Shown here in pieces: positions 63,781-64,000 of a stretch of DNA of 64,000 bases. The notes under the pieces were generated by a model. It saw nothing but the letters and a program-made list of their open reading frames with translations. It was not told where the DNA came from and searched no databases. Source of the DNA: Porifericola rhodea (GTDB taxonomy: Bacteria; Bacteroidota; Bacteroidia; Cytophagales; Cyclobacteriaceae); NCBI RefSeq assembly GCF_030506305.1, contig NZ_CP119421.1, positions 2,023,501 through 2,087,500 on the forward strand, in the 5' to 3' direction. The translations under genes were made by a program, and so were the position numbers. Positions within the stretch are counted from its first letter, which is position 1, and each line of letters starts with the position of its first letter.

Positions 63781-64000
63781 TTATAAAAGTTCATTAGCCA
63801 GATTAGCCAACTCAGAACGCTCTCCTTTTTCCAGCGTAATATGAGCATACAAGGGATGGCTTTTAATTTTATCAATCAGGTAAGAAAGTCCATTACTCTG
63901 CGAATCCAGGTAAGGAGTATCTATCTGATAAATGTCTCCGGTAAATACAATTTTAGTATTTTCTCCAGCTCTGGTAATGATTGTTTTGATTTCGTGCGGT
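63781..64000 (-). CDS. PhoH family ATPase, 3' end only
   Basis: Only the last 73 codons are in the window; the gene continues beyond base 64000 on the minus strand. The frame reads [21 protein letters not shown] (20 residues in part), [20 protein letters not shown] and the ending [17 protein letters not shown], matching the C-terminal nucleotide-binding core of the long PhoH/YlaK-type proteins that carry an N-terminal PIN nuclease domain. In that family PhoH2 proteins are RNA helicase-nucleases. Whether the PIN domain is present cannot be seen. Confidence 0.9.
   Translation of the reverse strand, partial: PHEIKTIITRAGENTKIVFTGDIYQIDTPYLDSQSNGLSYLIDKIKSHPLYAHITLEKGERSELANLANELL

Overview
The window looks like the chromosome of a free-living Bacteroidota bacterium, most likely order Cytophagales (inference from gene content; no rRNA gene is present). 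Supporting signs are a SusC/SusD pair, a conserved rng / small basic protein / HU / mutY / ssb / gldE neighbourhood, a conserved pdxJ-nadK-uppS-bamA-skp block, the rpsU-xerC-hpf trio, near absence of Shine-Dalgarno motifs, several TTG/GTG starts, and promoter-like TAnnTTTG elements. I see no tRNA, rRNA, CRISPR array, prophage or insertion sequence.

Layout. 1-7.3 kb: 3' part of a DsbD-type thiol reductase, a TPR protein, an acetyltransferase/glycosyltransferase pair, a 2OG dioxygenase-like gene, a Crp/Fnr regulator and an MgtC-like protein. 7.3-16.7 kb: housekeeping genes for RNA turnover, DNA repair and replication (rng, a 29-residue basic protein, HU, mutY, ssb), gldE, a hydrolase, a DUF2905 protein, an RsmI-like methylase and metK. 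16.8-18.3 kb: hpf, xerC and rpsU. 18.5-21.8 kb: an overlapping UDP-sugar operon (UDP-glucose to UDP-glucuronate to UDP-xylose, plus UDP-galactose). 21.8-32.8 kb: pdxJ, yqeY, cvpA, hydrolase, CBS protein, nadK, two outer-membrane barrel proteins, uppS, bamA and two OmpH/Skp chaperones, which is mainly an envelope-assembly block.

33.2-52.2 kb is the accessory region. A sugar-type MFS transporter is followed by SusC/SusD, then a very large FG-GAP/ASPIC lipoprotein, a lipoprotein with a CxxCH haem motif and FG-GAP repeats, an HGSNAT/DUF5009-like membrane acyltransferase, a secreted amidohydrolase, a second TonB-dependent receptor, and a cytochrome c-PQQ sugar dehydrogenase fusion. All are on the + strand and no glycoside hydrolase is present. 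It reads as an uptake-plus-periplasmic-oxidation locus rather than a classical polysaccharide utilisation locus, and is the best candidate here for an undescribed system.

52.2-64 kb: kynurenine monooxygenase and kynureninase, an SDR protein lacking the usual Tyr/Lys catalytic pair, a GT-C-like membrane protein split by a frameshift at a run of nine T, an unknown membrane protein, a DPP IV-like peptidase, thioredoxin, a fasciclin-domain lipoprotein, rplS, a PRC-barrel protein, a MORN-like secreted protein and the 3' end of a PhoH-family ATPase.

The window is compact. Four convergent pairs interlock their stop codons in 4 bp and a fifth is 2 bp apart, while the other four convergent pairs are separated by hairpin terminators.
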